Position numbers and translations under genes: made by a program. A stretch of 64,000 bases of DNA from Archivesica marissinica (lineage: Eukaryota > Mollusca > Bivalvia > Venerida > Vesicomyidae): NCBI GenBank assembly GCA_014843695.1, contig CM026386.1:10419814-10483813 (forward strand), in the 5' to 3' direction. Under the pieces are notes generated by a model. The model had not been told where the DNA came from and made no database searches. It saw only the letters and a list, made by a program, of their open reading frames with translations. Shown piece after piece: positions 40,201 to 55,200 of this stretch. The number at the start of each line of letters is the position of its first letter. The stretch's first letter is position 1.

Positions 40201-43200
40201 GGAACAACAGGTGGTACAACAGGTGGAACAACAGGTGAAACAACAGGTGGTACAACAGGTGGAACAACAGATGGAACAACAGGTGGAACAACAGGTGGTA
40301 CAACAGGTGGTACAACAGATGGAACAACAGGTGGAACAACAGATGGAACAACAGGTGGTACAACAGGTGGAACAACAGGTGAAACAACAGGTGGAACAAC
40401 AGGTGGTACAACAGGTGGAACAACAGGTGGAACAACAGATGGAACAACAGATGGTACAACAGATGGTACAACAGGTGAAACAACAGGTGGAACAACAGAT
40501 GGTACAACAGATGGTACAACAGGTGAAACAACAGGTGGAACAACAGGTGGAACAACAGATGGAACAACAGGTGGTACAACAGGTGGTACAACAGGTGGAA
40601 CAACAGATGGTACAACAGGTGGAACAACAGGTGGTACAACAGGTGGAACAACAGATGGTACAACAGGTGGAACAACAGGTGGTACAACAGGTGGAACAAC
40701 AGATGGAACAACAGGTGAAACAACAGGTGGAACAACAGATGGAACAACAGGTGGAACAACAGTGACACAGTGGAACAACAGATGGAACAACAGGTGGAAC
40801 AACAGGTGAAACAACAGGTGGAACAACAGGTGGAACAACAGATGGAACAACAGATGGTACAACAGGTGGTACAACAGGTGAAACAACAGGTGGAACAACA
40901 GGTGGAACAACAGGTGGAACAACAGATGGTACAACAGGTGGAACAACAGGTGGTACAACAGGTGGAACAACAGATGGTACAACAGGTGGAACAACAGGTG
41001 GTACAACAGGTGGAACAACAGATGGTACAACAGGTGGAACAACAGGTGGTACAACAGGTGGAACAACAGATGGAACAACAGGTGAAACAACAGGTGGAAC
41101 AACAGATGGAACAACAGGTGGAACAACAGGTGAAACAACAGGTGGAACAACAGGTGAAACAACAGGTGGAACAACAGGTGAAACAACAGGTGGAACAACA
41201 GATGGAACAACAGGTGAAACAACAGGTGGAACAACAGATGGTACAACAGGTGAAACAACAGGTGGAACAACAGATGGTACAACAGGTGGAACAACAGGTG
41301 AAACAACAGGTGGTACAACAGGTGGTACAACAGGTGGAACAACAGGTGGTACAACAGGTGAAACAACAGGTGAAACAACAGGTGGTACAACAGGTGGTAC
41401 AACAGGTGGTACAACAGGTGGAACAACAGGTGGTACAACAGGTGGTACAACAGGTGGTACAACAGGTGGTACAACAGGTGGTACAACAGGTGGTACAACA
41501 GGTGGTACAACAGGTGGAACAACAGATGGAACAACAGGTGGAACAACAGGTGGAACAACAGATGGTACAACAGGTGGAACAACAGATGGTACAACAGGTG
41601 GAACAACAGATGGAACAACAGGTGAAACAACAGGTGGAACAACAGATGGAACAACATATGGAACAACAGGTGAAACAACAGGTGGAACAACAGGTGGAAC
41701 AACAGATGGAACAACAGATGGTACAACAGGTGGTACAACAGGTGAAACAACAGGTGGAACAACAGGTGGAACAACAGGTGGAACAACAGATGGTACAACA
41801 GGTGGAACAACAGGTGGTACAACAGGTGGAACAACAGATGGTACAACAGGTGGAACAACAGGTGGTACAACAGGTGGAACAACAGATGGTACAACAGGTG
41901 GAACAACAGGTGGTACAACAGGTGGAACAACAGATGGAACAACAGGTGAAACAACAGGTGGAACAACAGATGGAACAACAGGTGGAACAACAGGTGAAAC
42001 AACAGGTGGAACAACAGGTGAAACAACAGGTGGAACAACAGGTGAAACAACAGGTGGAACAACAGATGGAACAACAGGTGAAACAACAGGTGGAACAACA
42101 GATGGTACAACAGGTGAAACAACAGGTGGAACAACAGATGGTACAACAGGTGGAACAACAGGTGGTACAACAGGTGAAACAACAGGTGGAACAACAGATG
42201 GTACAACAGGTGGAACAACAGGTGAAACAACAGGTGGAACAACAGGTGGTACAACAGGTGGAACAACAGGTGGTACAACAGGTGAAACAACAGGTGGAAC
42301 AACAGGTGGTACAACAGGTGGTACAACAGGTGGTACAACAGGTGGAACAACAGGTGGTACAACAGGTGGTACAACAGGTGGTACAACAGGTGGTACAACA
42401 GGTGGTACAACAGGTGGTACAACAGGTGGTACAACAGGTGGAACAACAGATGGAACAACAGGTGGAACAACAGGTGGAACAACAGATGGTACAACAGGTG
42501 GAACAACAGATGGTACAACAGGTGGAACAACAGATGGTACAACAGGTGGAACAACAGGTGGAACAACAGATGGTACAACAGGTGGAACAACAGATGGTAC
42601 AACAGGTGGAACAACAGATGGTACAACAGGTGGAACAACAGGTGGAACAACAGGTGGAACAACAGATGGTACAACAGGTGGAACAACAGATGGTACAACA
42701 GGTGGAACAACAGGTGGAACAACAGGTGGAACAACAGATGGTACAACAGGTGGTACAACAGGTGGAACAACAGTGGAACAACAGGTGAAACAACAGGTGG
42801 AACAACAGGTGGTACAACAGGTGGAACAACAGGTGAAACAACAGGTGGAACAACAGGTGGTACAACAGGTGGTACAACAGGTGGTACAACAGGTGGTACA
42901 ACAGGTGGTACAACAGGTGAAACAACAGGTGGAACAACAGGTGGTACAACAGGTGGAACAACAGGTGGAACAACAGGTGGAACAACAGGTGGAACAACAG
43001 GTGGTACAACAGGTGGAACAACAGGTGGACAACAGGTGGTACAACAGGTGGTACAACAGGTGGTACAACAGGTGGACAACAGGTGGTACAACAGGTGGTA
43101 CAACAGGTGGTACAACAGGTGGAACAACAGTTAAACAGTGACAACAGGTGGTACAACAGGTGAAACAACAGGTGGTACAACAGGTGAAACAACAGGTGGT

Positions 43201-46200
43201 ACAACAGGTGGTACAACAGATGAACAACAGGTGGTACACAGGTGGAACAACAGGTGGTACAACAGGTGAAACAACAGGTGGTACAACAGGTGAAACAACA
43301 GGTGGTACAACAGGTGGTACAACAGGTGGAACAACAGATGGTACAACATGTGGAACAACAGGTGGTACAACAGGTGAAGCAACAGGTGGAACAACAGGTG
43401 GTACAACAGGTGGTACAACAGGTGGAACAACAGGTGGAACAACAGATGGAACAACAGGTGGAACAACAGATGGAACAACAGGTGGTACAACAGGTGGAAC
43501 AACAGGTGGTACAACAGGTGAAACAACAGGTGGTACAACAGGTGGTACAACAGGTGGAACAACAGGTGGTACAACAGGTGGTACAACAGGTGGTACAACA
43601 GGTGGAACAACAGGTGGTACAACAGGTGGTACAACAGGTGGAACAACAGATGGAACAACAGGTGGAACAACAGGTGGTACAACAGGTGGAACAACAGGTG
43701 GAACAACAGATGGAACAACAGGTGGAACAACAGATGGAACAACAGGTGGTACAACAGGTGAAACAACAGGTGGTACAACAGGTGGTACAACAGGTGGAAC
43801 AACAGATGGAACAACCGGTGAAATCGTGAGATACATGTAAGCAATATTTTCCTTTTTTTCTTTTATTATAAATTTGTCTTCTTTTTCCGATCCTTTAAGT
43901 GATTATTTATTTACATTCTATTTTGCGTATGCTTTTCAAAAAATAATTAATTTACTTTAATCAAACGTTAGCTTGACTTTTTGGTGCGGGCCATTGTCTA
44001 ATGTTGCTAAAACTTGTGGCCCAAACCATTTATATTATCATGGTATGTATTGTATCTTTATGTGTATGACATATTCACTATTGATTTGCAATCAAATATG
44101 ATTTTAAAAAATGTACAGGGGATTTGTGTGTGTTTTACGTTTATTTAACGTCGCTACCGGTTGCCCATATGAGCAACGCCTCCTGAAGAGATACATTTTA
44201 GATTTTTGGAGGATAGTGCAATGATACAGACAGAGATCCATTCAAGAGTCATCTCTGTTCTTTTACGTGAACGGTGAACAGCACCGACACGAGACCTCGG
44301 TTTAAAGTCCCATCTGAAAGACTGTTAATTGTATTAGGGTCAGACGGGGCATCGAACCTGCGATCCCTGGATTACCAGTCCAGTGTGTAAGGGGATAGTT
44401 ACTATTAATGTTTTATATCACAACCTATGCCTCTTGTACCTCTGTGCCTCATTCTTTGCATAACATTATAGGTGCTAGATTTAATCAAAAACAAACTGTT
44501 CTATCTTATGCTATGGAATATTACACCATAGCAACTAGGGGTGTCAGTGTTATTGAATACCTCTATCTTACATACATTATGGATGTCCCGATAGCGCAGT
44601 GGTAGCACATTCGAATCAGGTGTGAATGACCCAGAGTTCGAGCCCAGCTGGAGCAGCTACGATTGTGCCCTTAGGCAAGGCATTTAAATTCCACATTGCT
44701 TCTTCTCTCTCCCTCGTGGCGATGGATTCCATCAGGAATGAGGTCTCGATAGTGATTAATATAAGTTGAAAGAACTTGTTTCACAATCGAGCTAAAATAA
44801 ATTTGTATAAACTATTACATTATGGATTATTCTACAATGGGTGACAGGGGCGTCAGAGTTACAAAGTAAATCAGCAAATTCTTGTATCTTAGTTTACATA
44901 AATTTACTACAAATTTTCTTTGAATCAACGGTTGTTCAGTTAAAGGTATGTCACACAAACATTGACAAATATTATACAATAACAGGGTTCATTCTAGAGG
45001 GTGATGTGGGCGAAATAGTGGCCCTAGGGACCCTGACTTTGTCCTCTGGGGGCCCACTTCTCATACAATTTTTTCCAGTAACATACACTGGCCCATTATA
45101 AAGCACTCCTTCTATTCAAATGTTGTATTTAATGGCTATACCGTGCAATAACCATATTTTGTTGAAAATTTATTAAATAACACCATTTAAGGACGCGATC
45201 GCGCGCTTTCTCACTTCTCCCAAACATTCTGACGTAGAATGAACCCTGCATTAATTCTGTACTCACCAACGTCAAAGGGACCGTCATCCTGGCATCCTGC
45301 AAGCAAATAAAATAAATATAAATACCATACCATCTCACATTCGAACATGGGTTGAATTAATGCATGCCAATTACTGTACTAAAGGAGAGGACATCCGTAA
45401 ACCGTATAGCTTTCTGTCCAATTCCTTAATACAATTGTTGTATCATGTAGAAAATAAATATGTTTAATCAAACGCTGTTCTAGCCAGACAGCCAAGTAAA
45501 TTACTTGCGATTCATATTTAATCTAACCCTGTTCTAGCCAGACAGATTACTTGCGATTCATATTTAATCTAACCCTGTTCTAGCCAAACAGATTACTTGC
45601 GATTCATATTTAATCTAACCCTGTTCTAGCCAGACAGATTACTTGCGATTCATATTTAATCTAACCCTGTTCTAGCCAGACAGCCGAGTAAATTACAAGC
45701 GATTCATATTTTCAAATTATAAATGTTCAACTTATTATCAAACTTGAAAAGACTGTTTTCCTTGGTCTTGGATTTATAGCTACGGCAACAGCTATGGTCA
45801 TATGGTATGTTTAATTGGTGAAGGGAGGCTCCACATGCCCGGAGTACTCAAGGCAAGGGCATACACCCAGACAGAACCACCAACCTTCCTGCAATAACTT
45901 CCTAGCTTACATGAAAGAATTCTACACCTCTGTCATGATTTGAACGTACAGAGGAAAGGGGCAGGTGATATAAATCAAGGAGCTACCCATTTAAAAAATT
46001 AAAATACTACAAATAATGAAATTGCTAGAATGCAAAAGTTTGATATTTCTTCTAAGAATGTGATTGAAGTGGTAAGTCACACTTGCCGGACACGAAATGT
46101 AATTGCACTTTATCTTTTAACTATTCCAAATACCATGGGTGTACCGGTATTTGGTCATCTAAGGTTTGAATGTGAATAACTTCTAGTCAGTTTCTTTTAT

Positions 46201-49200
46201 AGCAGATGGAATAATATTACTATGTAAATTGATCATTCTTGCATTTAATACGCTTGACTAAACTCAGATTGCATAACATCTTTTAAAATAAAACCACATT
46301 TTCACTCACATGTGAATTCAACATGGCATCAGAAAAAGAACTTCGGACATCAATCAAATTGTACAATTCATGTACAAGAAATGTGTTTTCCGGTATTGTC
46401 ACATGATTGACATGTGATCTTGTAAAGCCAAGCGTTGCAAATTTAAACAAATATTTTGTTGCATATATCTCTGTGTAAGTGATATTTAGGGTACACGTGA
46501 ATGAGAAACATCAATATTTACATATTTTTTAAATAAAAGGTGAATATTAAACTGTTTTTGCTAATATTTGAGTTTGAAGAATTAGCGTCTACAATATAAT
46601 CCAAGTACCTGCTACTGACAGCGATGACGTCATTTGCAAACAAATTCGGAAAAACAGATGGTGTACAGAAATAGGGCGATTGACTTTATTGGAAATGTTT
46701 ATATTGTAATGTATTGATGTTTAATGAACAGATGGTGTACAGAAATAGGGCGATTGACTTTATTGGAAATGTTTATATTGTAATGTATTGATGTTTCATG
46801 AACAGATGGTGTACAGAAATAGGGCGATTGACTTTATTGGAAATGTTTATATTGTAATGTTTCATGAACTAACCATCACACGGGAAGCTCAAGCATAATT
46901 CAAATCCATTTCTGCAGCGGCACACTCGACAATTGTCGTCGCTGAAGAAGATTCCTCCGGAGCAGTAGTTAATGCCACCGATGGTACAGTTCGCATACGG
47001 TGAGCAGTGTGTGCTTAAACATTTCACATACCCATTCCTACACGTACACGCAGAATCATCATCTAATCCTTCAAATTCATCACCATCATCATACTCAACA
47101 TTGTCATACTCACAATCATCAGCTGCAAGATCGAAGAAGATTTCATAATTTATTAGTTTTATACAAAATTTATTTTAGATCGATTGCGAAACAAGTTCTT
47201 ACATATTCTATTAATCAATAATCACTCTCGAGACCTCATTCCTGATGGAATGCATCATCATGTGGTAGAGAGAAGAGGCATGTGGGATGTAAATGAATGC
47301 ATTGCCTAAGGGCACAATCGTAACGGCTCCAGCGATGCGTGAACATCAGGCATTATGCAACGCAAACGTGTTACCACTGCGCTATCACGACTTCCACAAT
47401 TTCACAGCTACAATGGACCCATTCCCATTCGACATAATGCAATAAATTTAACAATTGTACCGCTACAATGGAACACTTCCCAAGTAATAGTGCAAGACAT
47501 TCAAAGATAAAAATGCAATAAATTTAACAATTTTACCGCTACAATGGAACACTTCCCAAGTAATAGTGCAAGACATTCAAAGATAAAAATGCAATAAATT
47601 TAACAATTTTACCGCTACAATGGAACACTTCCCAAGTAATAGTGCAAAATATTCAAAGATAAAAATGCAATAAATTTAACAAATTCCCCATTTCCCTAGC
47701 AACAATGAAATAACATGCCATAGGTGTCAACAAATTCCCCATTTCCCTAGCAACAATGAAATAACATGCAATAGGTTCAACAAATTCCCCATTTCCCTAG
47801 CAACAATGAAATAACATGCAATAGGTTCAACAAATTCACAGCTACAGACGGATCTGTAGTCCAGTGGTAACACGCTGGACTGGTAATCGAGGGATCACAG
47901 GTTTGATCCCCCGTCTGACCCTAATAAAATTAACAGTCTTTGAGATGGGACTTTAAACCAAGGTCTCGTGTCGGTGCTGTACACCGTGCACGTAAAAGAA
48001 CCAGAGGAGACTCTGGAATGGGTCTCTGTCTGTATCATTGCACTATCCTCCAAAAATCTAAAATGACTTAATCTCTTCAGGAGGCGTCGCTCATATGGGC
48101 AACCGGTAGCGACGACAAATAAACGTAAAACTCACAGATACAATGGAACACCGTACAAGCATCAATAACACATTCAGAAATAAATGGAATAAATTCAAAT
48201 ATTTCACAGACACAATGAAACAACTCCCAAGTAACAATGGAACAACTCCCAAGTAACAATGGAACAACTCCCAAGTAACAATGGAACAACTCCCAAGTAA
48301 CAATGGAACAACTCCCAAGTAACAATGAAACAAATTCATGAACACGCTTGCATCATTTGTAAACATCTGATCTCCATTTAGTTTATACAAATTTATAAAT
48401 TTATAAATCAGACTTTATCTGACAAGGGAGGTAATAGAAAATTTACAAATTTATTTTAGCTCGATTGCGAAACAAGTTCTTTCAACTTATATTAATCACT
48501 CTCGAGACCTCATTCCTGATGGAATCCATCGCCACGAGGGAGAGAGAAGAGGCAACATGGAAATTAAATGCCTTGCCTAAGGGCACAATAGTAACGGCTC
48601 GTGATCTCCTTTTAAATCTTGTTATTTATTATCTCCCTTTTATTATGATGGATCAAGTTACGGTATAGATTATTTGAATCTTTACCCATGTTGGATGTAA
48701 AGGTTTAGCATTAAACCGTTAAACTTAACATGTAGATATATATACGTGGTGTTTACTTTAAAGTGACAATCAACATCAATGTGAGTAAATTTTCCAATGA
48801 CCTCATCACCGTATAGTAAATTCATACGCCATTGATGCGTGAATACAGACTAGCATAATTTGTAAAGTGCTTCAAAAGCATAATGAGAAAATAAATCTAG
48901 CACCTCCATAGAGTTGCAGATAAGGAAATCCCACCTTTGGGCTGAAGATGTGTGCAATGTACACGCCAGAGCCTCATTCTTTGCACGCATCTTCAGCACT
49001 TGGGTGGGAGTTCCTTATCTACAACTATTGTCGGGGCTAGATTCACTTTGTCTGAGTCACGTGACCTCTATATATTATATGAGGAAACAAACTTCTCCCC
49101 GCCCTCAAAATAGGGAGAAATGAGGCAGCCAAGGGAGATTTGTCTCCGGAATCACTATCCAGCTTATACCCTGATTAACATAGCATAGCATACACAATAT

Positions 49201-52200
49201 AAAGTGGATACATACGGCAGTCAAAATCAGAACAGGTGATGATTCCAGCCACACATATACATCTATTACAGTCATCGTCACTATCAAACCTGTCCCCATC
49301 AGGGTAAGTTGTAGCTGCAAACTCACATGATCCTGTATAACACGCAATGAGATATACATAACTACATGATCCTGTATAACACGCAATGAGATATACATAG
49401 CTACATGATCCTGTATAACACGCAATGAGATATACATAGCTACATGATCCTGTATAACACGCAATGAGATATACGTAACTACATGATCCTGTATAACATG
49501 CAATGAGATATACGTAACTACACGATCCTGTATAACACACAATGAGATATACGTAACTACACAATCCTGTATAACACGCAATGAGATATATGTAAATACA
49601 CGATCCTGTATAACACGCAATGAGATATACGTAACTACACGATCCTGTATAACACGCAATGAGATATACGTAACTACACAATCCTGTATAACACGCAATG
49701 AGATATAAGTAACTACACGATCCTGTATAACACGCAATGAGATATGTATAACTACATGATCCTGTATAACACGCAATGAGATATACATAACTACATGATC
49801 CTGTATAACATGCAATGAGATATAAGTAACTACACGTTCCTGTATAACACGCAATGAGATATACGTAACTACACGATCCTGTATAACACACAATGAGATA
49901 TGTATAACTACATGATCCTGTATAACACGCAATGAGATATAAGTAACTACACGATCCTGTATAACACGCAATGAGATATACATAACTACACGATCCTGTA
50001 TAACATGCAATCAGATATACGTAATGATCCTGTATAACACACAATGAGATATACGTAATGATCCTGTATAACATGCAATGAGATATACGTAATGATCCTG
50101 TATAACACGCAATGAGATATACATAACCACACGATCCTGTATAACATGCAATGAGATATACATAACTACACACTCCTGTATAACACGCAATGAGATATAC
50201 GTAACTACACGATCCTGTATAACACGCAATGAGATATACGCAACTACACGATCCTGTATAACACGCAATGAGATATACATAACTACACGACCCTGTATAA
50301 CACGCAATGAGATATACGTAACTACATGATCCTGTATAACACGCAATGAGATATACATAACTACACGATCCTGTATAACATGCAATGAGATATACATAAC
50401 TGCACGATCCTGTATAACACACAATGAGATATACGTAACTACACGATCCTGTATAACACGCAATGAGATATACAGAACTACACACTCCTGTATAACATGC
50501 AATGAGTTATAAGTAACTACATGATCCTGTATAACATGCAATGAGATATACATAACTACACGATCCTGTATAACACGCAATGAGATATACGTAACTACAC
50601 GATCCTGTATAACACGCAATGAGATATACATAACTACATGATCCTGTATAACACACAATGAGATATACATAACTGCACGATCCTGTATAACACACAATGA
50701 GATATACATAACTGCACGATCCTGTATAACACACAATGAGATATACATAACTACATGATCCTGTATAACACGCAATGAGATATACGTAATGATCCTGTAT
50801 AACACGCAATGAGATATAAGTAACTACATGATCCTGTATAACATGCAATGAGATATAAGTAACTACATGATCCTGTATAACATGCAATGAGATATACGTA
50901 ATGATCCTGTATAACACGCAATGAGATATAAGTAACTACATGATCCTGTATAACATGCAATGAGATATAAGTAACTACATGATCCTGTATAACATGCAAT
51001 GAGATATAAGTAACTACACGATCCTGTATAACACGCAATGAGATATACATAGCTACATGATCCTGTATAACATGCAATGAGATATACGTAACTACACGAT
51101 CCTGTATAACACGCAATGAGATATACATAACTACATGATCCTGTATAACACGTAATGAGATATACATAACTACATGATCCTGTATAACACGCAATGAGAT
51201 ATACATAACTGCACGATCCTGTATAACACACAATGAGATATACGTAACTACACAATCCTGTATAACACGCAATGAGATATACGTAACTACACGATCCTGT
51301 ATAACACACAATGAGATATACATAACTAGAAATGCATAGTTTATTTGAGCTCGATTGAGAAGCAAGTTGTTACAACATTAGTTTTATCGCTCCGGAGATC
51401 AGCCATGAGCGAGACAGAAAAGGTAATGCCATGAGATTCGAACTCACAACCTCTCTAGAAGTGTCACCAGGCACTAACAAATACACCCATCCCTGTAGCA
51501 GCTTTGTCTGCCTCTAATGTTGCTCTCTACATGTATACCGCCGCTACTTTTTCTTGTTGCATTTTTATTTTCAATTTTGATTGACCTACCCTGTCCTCCA
51601 CTCCCGCTTCCACCACACAAGTGACATTAACAGCCTCCTGCTTCTCCAATGACACATCCCACCCTGCCAGTGATACTCCCCACCCCGCCAGTGACACTAA
51701 CCACCCCCTCCAACAATGACAGCCCCTCGCCACCAATGGCACTCCCCACCCCACTAGTGACACCCCCACTCCTCCACCACTGACAGCCCCTCGCCACCAA
51801 TGACAATCCCCACCCCACTAGTGACACCCCCACTCCCTCCACCACTGACAGCCCCAATGACACCCTCCTCCACCACTGACAGCCCCTCGCCACCAATGGC
51901 ACTCCCCACCCCACTAGTGACACCCCCACTCCTCCACCACTGACAGCCCCCGCCACCAATGACACTCCCCACCCCACTAGTGACACCCCCACTCCTCCAT
52001 CACTGACAGCCCCTCGCCACAAATGGCACTCCCCCACCCCACTAGTGACACCCCACTCCTCCACCACTGACAGCCCCCCCGCCACCAATGACACTACCCA
52101 CCCCATTAGTGACACCCCCACTCCTCCACCACTGACAGCCCCTCGCCACCAATGACACTCTCCACCCCACTAGTGACACCCCCATTCCTCCACCACTGAC

Positions 52201-55200
52201 AGCCCCTCGCCACCAATGGCACTCCCCACCCCACTAGTGACACCCCCACTCCTCCACCACTGACAGCCCCCCCCCCAGCCACCAATGACACTCTCCACCC
52301 CACTAGTGACACCCCCACTCCTCCACCACTGACAGCCCCTTGCCACCAATGGCACTCCCCACCCCACTAGTGACACCCCCACTCATCCACCACTGACAGC
52401 CCCCCCTGCCACCAATGACACTCTCCACCCCACTAGTAACACCCCCATTCCTCCACCACTGACAGCCCCTCGCCACCAATGGCACTCCCCACCCCACTAG
52501 TGACACCCCCACTCCTCCACCACTGACAGCCCCCCCCCAGCCACCAATGACACTCTCCACCCCACTAGTGACACCCCCACTCCTCCACCACTGACAGCCC
52601 CTTGCCACCAATGGCACTCCCCACCCCACTAGTGACACCCCCACTCATCCACCACTGACAGCCCCCCCTGCCACCAATGACACTCTCCACCCACTAGTAA
52701 CACCCCCATTCCTCCACCACTGACAGCCCCTCGCCACCAATGGCACTCCCCACCCCACTAGTGACACCCCCACTCCTCCACCACTGACAGCCCCCCCCAG
52801 CCACCAATGACACTCTCCACCCCACTAGTGACACCCCCACTCCTCCACCACTGACAGCCCCTTGCCACCAATGGCACTCCCCACCCCACTAGTGACACCC
52901 CACTCCTCCACCACTGACAGCCCCTCGCCACCAATGACACTCTCCACCCCACTAGTGACACCCCCACTCCTCCACCACTGACAGCCCCTCGCCACCAATG
53001 GCACTCACCACCCCACTAGTGACACCCCCACTCATCCACCACTGACAGCCCGTCGCCACTCCCCACCCCACTAGTGACACCTCACTCCTCCACCACTGAC
53101 AGCCCCTCGCCATCAATGGCACTCCCCACCCCACTAGTGACACCCCCACTCCTCCACCACTGACAGCCCCTCGCCACCAATGACACTCTCCACCCACTAG
53201 TGACACCCCCACTCCTCCACCACTGACAGCCCCTCGCCACCAATGACACTCTCCACCCCACTAGTGACACCCCCACTCCTCCACCACTGACAGCCCCTCG
53301 CCACCAATGGCACTCCCCACCCCACTAGTGACACCCCCACTCCGCCACCACTGACAGCCCCCCCGCCACCAATGACACTCTCCACCCCACTAGTGACACA
53401 CCCCCACTCCTCCACCACTGACAGCCCACCCCCCTGCCACCAATGACACTCCCCACCCCACTAGTGACACCCCCACTCCTCCACCACTGACAGCCCACCC
53501 CCCTGCCACCAATGACACTCCCCACCCCACTAGTGACACCCCCACCCCTCCACCACTGACAGCCCACCCCCCTGCCATCAATGACACTCCCCACCCCACT
53601 AGTGACACCCCCACTCCTCCACCACTGACATACATTTAGAAGATTACTAAAACAAACTTACCAACTTCAGCAGTATCATCACAGAGAGGGCAACATAAAT
53701 CACTCTGTGTCTTCGTCTTCGCGCACGTCAATTGTGCACAATTCACTTTATTACAGAGAACCTTTGCTGCAGAAGAAAAAAAACAATAATAAGAAGATAT
53801 TTGTTTGATTCAGTGAATGATAGAATTATATTTCACCAAATGAACATTGAAAGTGTTATTATCCCTAGTGGAGCTAGCCAAGAGTGATAATAATAGCTTT
53901 CTATGTTAATTAAGGATACATCATCAGACCTGAAATTCAAAAGAACATACACTTGTTTATTTGTAGTAGGGATGGCAACGAATGTTCAAATATTTTTTCG
54001 AACACCCAAATATTTCGAGTGTTTTGTATATATATATTTATATATTTAAAACATGGATTTTCAATTTTTCAATTAAAATTTCAATAAATTGTAGTAAAAT
54101 CATATAACTATTTACCATCCTTGTGCCTGAAATTCCGAAAATGCGGCCCTATTTTGTAAAAATTCACAACATACGTGCTGAAAATTATTGCAATATTGGC
54201 TACATTGGTATGGGCACGTGAAAATAACAACTCGGACACGAAAGGGTACGGGCACGTGAAAATAACAACTCGGCCATGAAAGGGTACGGGCAAGTGTTAA
54301 TAACAACTCGGACACGAAAGGGTACGGGCAAGTGATAATAACAACTCGGACACGAAAGGGTACGGGCAAGTGAAAATAACAACTCGGACACGAAAGGGTA
54401 CGGGCACGTGATAATAACAACTCGGACATGAAAGGGTACGGGCACGTGAAAATAACAACTCGGACACGAAAGGGTACGGGCACGTGATAATAACAACTCG
54501 GACACGAAAGGGTACGGGCACGTGATAATAACAACTCGGACATGAAAGGGTACGGGCACGTGATAATAACAACTCGGACATGAAAGGGTACGGGCACGTG
54601 AAAATAACAACTCGGACACGAAAGGGTACGGGCACGTGATAATAACAACTCGGACATGAAAGGGTACGGGCACGTGATAATAACAACTCGGACACGAAAG
54701 GGTACGGGCACGTGATAATAACAACTCGGACATGAAAGGGTACCGGCACGTGAAAATAACAACTCGGACACGAAAGGGTACGGGCACGTGAAAATAACAA
54801 CTTGGACACGAAAGGGTACGGGCAAGTGATAATAACAACTCGGACACGAAAGGGTACGGGCACGTGAAAATAACAACTCGGACACGAAAGCCCCCCCGAT
54901 CAATTATAAAATAAATTACTTACAACATTTCTTGCCTTTGGTGGTCTTACACACAATCTCACCATTCTTACACTGACACTTGCGACATTTTCCGCCTTCC
55001 TTAAATTTTTGACCGTGATTGTAACTCTTGCCATTGTATTCACAGCTCTCTGTTCAAATTAAATAGTTTTGTTCAATAAGGTTGTATATAAGTAAATAGG
55101 CAGAAGTGCATCCGCGGTCCACTCGAATATAGTCCCAATAACTAATATAGTTCATTTTTCTTTTCGGTAAAAATGCATTTTCATGACAGGCAGTGTATAG

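Noticed and set aside
39936..43844. Open frames of up to ~1,250 codons, on both strands
   Set aside because: They are produced by a stop-free 12-bp repeat (12 is divisible by three), are open in several frames at once, and lie inside an intron of the VWC gene.
49225..49320. Alternative acceptor 'gagtttgcag' for VWC exon 4
   Set aside because: It would remove the first cysteine (SCEF) that aligns with SCEY of exon 2, so the upstream acceptor is preferred.
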